Shown piece by piece: positions 37,741-39,014 of a stretch of 39,014 nt of DNA (its first letter is position 1; the number at the start of each line of letters is the position of its first letter). The position numbers and the translations under genes are program-made. Below the pieces are notes generated by a model. That model made no database searches. It was not told where the DNA came from and was given only the letters and a program-made list of their open reading frames with translations. The DNA is taken from NCBI GenBank assembly GCA_016781525.1, contig JADDQE010000056.1, forward strand, positions 1 through 39,014, in the 5' to 3' direction. Source of the stretch: a bacterium. Lineage in GTDB: Bacteria; Chloroflexota; Chloroflexia; Chloroflexales; Kallotenuaceae.

Positions 37741-37860
37741 TAGCGCACTGACCATCCGCGCCGTTCGGCTTCTCGGACGCAGCGGCCAGAGTTTTCCGTT
37801 AATGGGTATAAGCCGATAGCTGGGAAGCGCTCGTCCTCCCAGCGATCGGGGTGGTTTGGC

Positions 37861-38064
37861 TCACTGCTTCGCTGTGTCCTCATCAACCACTGGCGTCGGA
37901 TCGATCTCGCCGCGTGCTAGGCCGAGGCGGATCTTGCCTTGGAGCTGTTTCGTCTCGATGTCCTTCTGCAGCTTCTTAAGGTCGCTACCCAGGCTCGTGG
38001 TATCGTGCTCGGGCTGCAGCAGCGTCTCTTGCTCGCGCATCCGCTCAGCATCATCCTGCGCCAT
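37861..38064 (-). CDS. small charged helical protein
   Basis: 67 aa, mostly a charged alpha helix (DDAERMREQETLLQPEHD, SDLKKLQKDIETKQLQGKIRLGLARGEI). Not recognised. GAGGAG precedes the ATG by about eight bases, which supports translation. It is divergent from the receiver-only response regulator 195 bases away. Confidence 0.65.
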   Translation of the reverse strand: MAQDDAERMREQETLLQPEHDTTSLGSDLKKLQKDIETKQLQGKIRLGLARGEIDPTPVVDEDTAKQ

Positions 38065-38258
38065 CAGTTGATCTCCTCGTCGCAGCCGCCCGTTGCGGCC
38101 GCCTGCTCTGCATTGTACACAACGGCGGCAAACACGCCTGTGAAGCCTATTCCTGCCTCTTCCGCGGGCTTGTTCAGCCGTTTCAGATCAGATAGCGGTA
38201 AGGCGGACGATAAGGTACAGCCGCTAGGATCGCACTACCGGCGACAGACGGCCGGCTC

Positions 38259-38648
38259 ATGCAAGGTCAGATCGGCGTGTCCCAGGCCACCTTTCTTATC
38301 GTCGACGATGTGCCGACAATCCGACTAATTCTACGGCGGGCAATCGCGATCGCCGCACCGCAGGCGGTTGTATGTTCCGCGGGAACCGTCGGCGAAGCCC
38401 GTCAGCTTCTCGCCGGCAACACGATTACCGTGGTAATAACTGATTACCACCTGCCCGACGGCAACGGCTTCGACGTCGTTGACGCTGCGCGCAGAATAGA
38501 CAAAACGATGCCCATCATCTTAATGTCAGCAGACGCGACCATCGCGGAGCTCGGGCGCATTGTTGGGGCCTCAAACTTCATCGCCAAGCCGTTCGACATG
38601 CCCCACCTCCTTCAGCTGCTTGGACAGGCCAGCCCCGCGGCAGCATAG
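38259..38648 (+). CDS. stand-alone response-regulator receiver (CheY-like)
   Basis: 129 aa. All receiver residues are present: the acidic pair D16/D17 (LIVDDVP), phosphoacceptor D62 (VITDYHLPDGNG), S90 (LMSADA) and K110 (AKPF). No DNA-binding or enzymatic output domain follows. Its kinase is not in the window. The ATG at 38259 has no clear ribosome binding site; GTGs further in (e.g. GVSQATFLIVDD) are alternatives. Confidence 0.85.
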   Translation: MQGQIGVSQATFLIVDDVPTIRLILRRAIAIAAPQAVVCSAGTVGEARQLLAGNTITVVITDYHLPDGNGFDVVDAARRIDKTMPIILMSADATIAELGRIVGASNFIAKPFDMPHLLQLLGQASPAAA

Positions 38649-39014
38649 CGCGGAGCGCGCCGGGTCTCCTCTCCCCCGGTTCGAAGCTCGCGTGACAGCG
38701 GCCTGTCGAGGCCAACAGTAGATGGAATGACCTCAGCCTCAAGCGACACATCCCCTTCACCAAAACCACGTGCCAAGAGCGCCGAGAACAACCGCGGCCT
38801 TCCAACCCAGGCTGCTGACAAACAGGTAAGCGCGTCTCCGCAATGCCGTGACCGGCTTGTTGCAGCGGTTAAGCAATCGAAGCCAGAGGCCAGCAGCAAG
38901 ACATCCAGCAGTAACAATTGGCAGCGATGGATTGCCACTCGCTGAAAACCTGCCGCTGAGTCGACGCCCCGAAGCTGACCCACCACGCTACCCCTCTCGT
39001 GACGCCAACCATTG
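38649..39014. other. right-end stretch without a convincing gene
   Basis: About 370 bases. A plus-strand open frame at 38727-38945 is Ser/Lys-rich and a minus-strand one at 38612-38986 lacks recognisable content. Neither has a good ribosome binding site. Confidence 0.35.

Noticed and set aside
38727-38945. Ser/Lys-rich open frame at the right edge
   Set aside because: No ribosome binding site and low-complexity content; an overlapping frame on the other strand is equally long.

Overview
The window looks like a chromosomal segment of a moderately high-GC, free-living bacterium. The protein families suggest Chloroflexota: the FAS-II cluster has a coaD/rsmD flank, there is a 7-TM signalling-type membrane protein, and a small TPR-like adaptor and an SMP-30-like fragment are present. 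That assignment is an inference from protein style; there is no rRNA or marker phylogeny here. No tRNA, rRNA or CRISPR array was seen.

Left part (1-8400). A truncated membrane-anchored coiled-coil ORF is followed by a membrane protein resembling the sensor half of a histidine kinase. Next comes a metal-homeostasis locus: a Fur/Zur-type repressor divergent from an ABC transporter with one ATPase and two permeases but no binding protein. An ABC-2-type exporter (ATPase plus 581-aa membrane partner) follows.

Mobile segment (8464-10771). Two 18-bp perfect inverted repeats, the outer four bases being TATA, bracket 2.3 kb. Inside are a frameshifted IS5/IS427-type transposase and an aminoglycoside-phosphotransferase-like gene. 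To its right lies the C-terminal wreck of an ECF sigma factor gene, cut at the repeat. This is the clearest accessory element.

Central part (11097-28480). A DUF255 thioredoxin-like protein is followed on the minus strand by ppk1 with a good terminator, and tatC-tatA/B. Then comes a long FAS-II/housekeeping block which, read right to left, is rsmD-coaD-coiled coil-yceD-rpmF-fabH-methyltransferase-fabD-fabG3-fabG2-unknown-fabG1-accC-asp23-nusB-acpP. Three fabG-type genes are present; the middle one has lost the catalytic lysine. The block couples acyl-chain synthesis (FabH, FabD, FabG, ACP, biotin carboxylase) with ribosome/rRNA and CoA genes.

Right part (28500-39014). A degenerate response-regulator receiver, a DUF2721 membrane protein, a beta carbonic anhydrase and an amphi-Trp protein come first. 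A heme oxygenase fused to an unknown C-terminal domain overlaps, tail to tail, a YpdA-like flavoprotein reductase. Then follow a TPR-like small protein behind a perfect 14-bp palindrome, a 34-aa membrane peptide gene, an aminotransferase/2-hydroxyacid dehydrogenase pair, an SMP-30-like gene fragment, a small coiled-coil protein and a stand-alone receiver protein.
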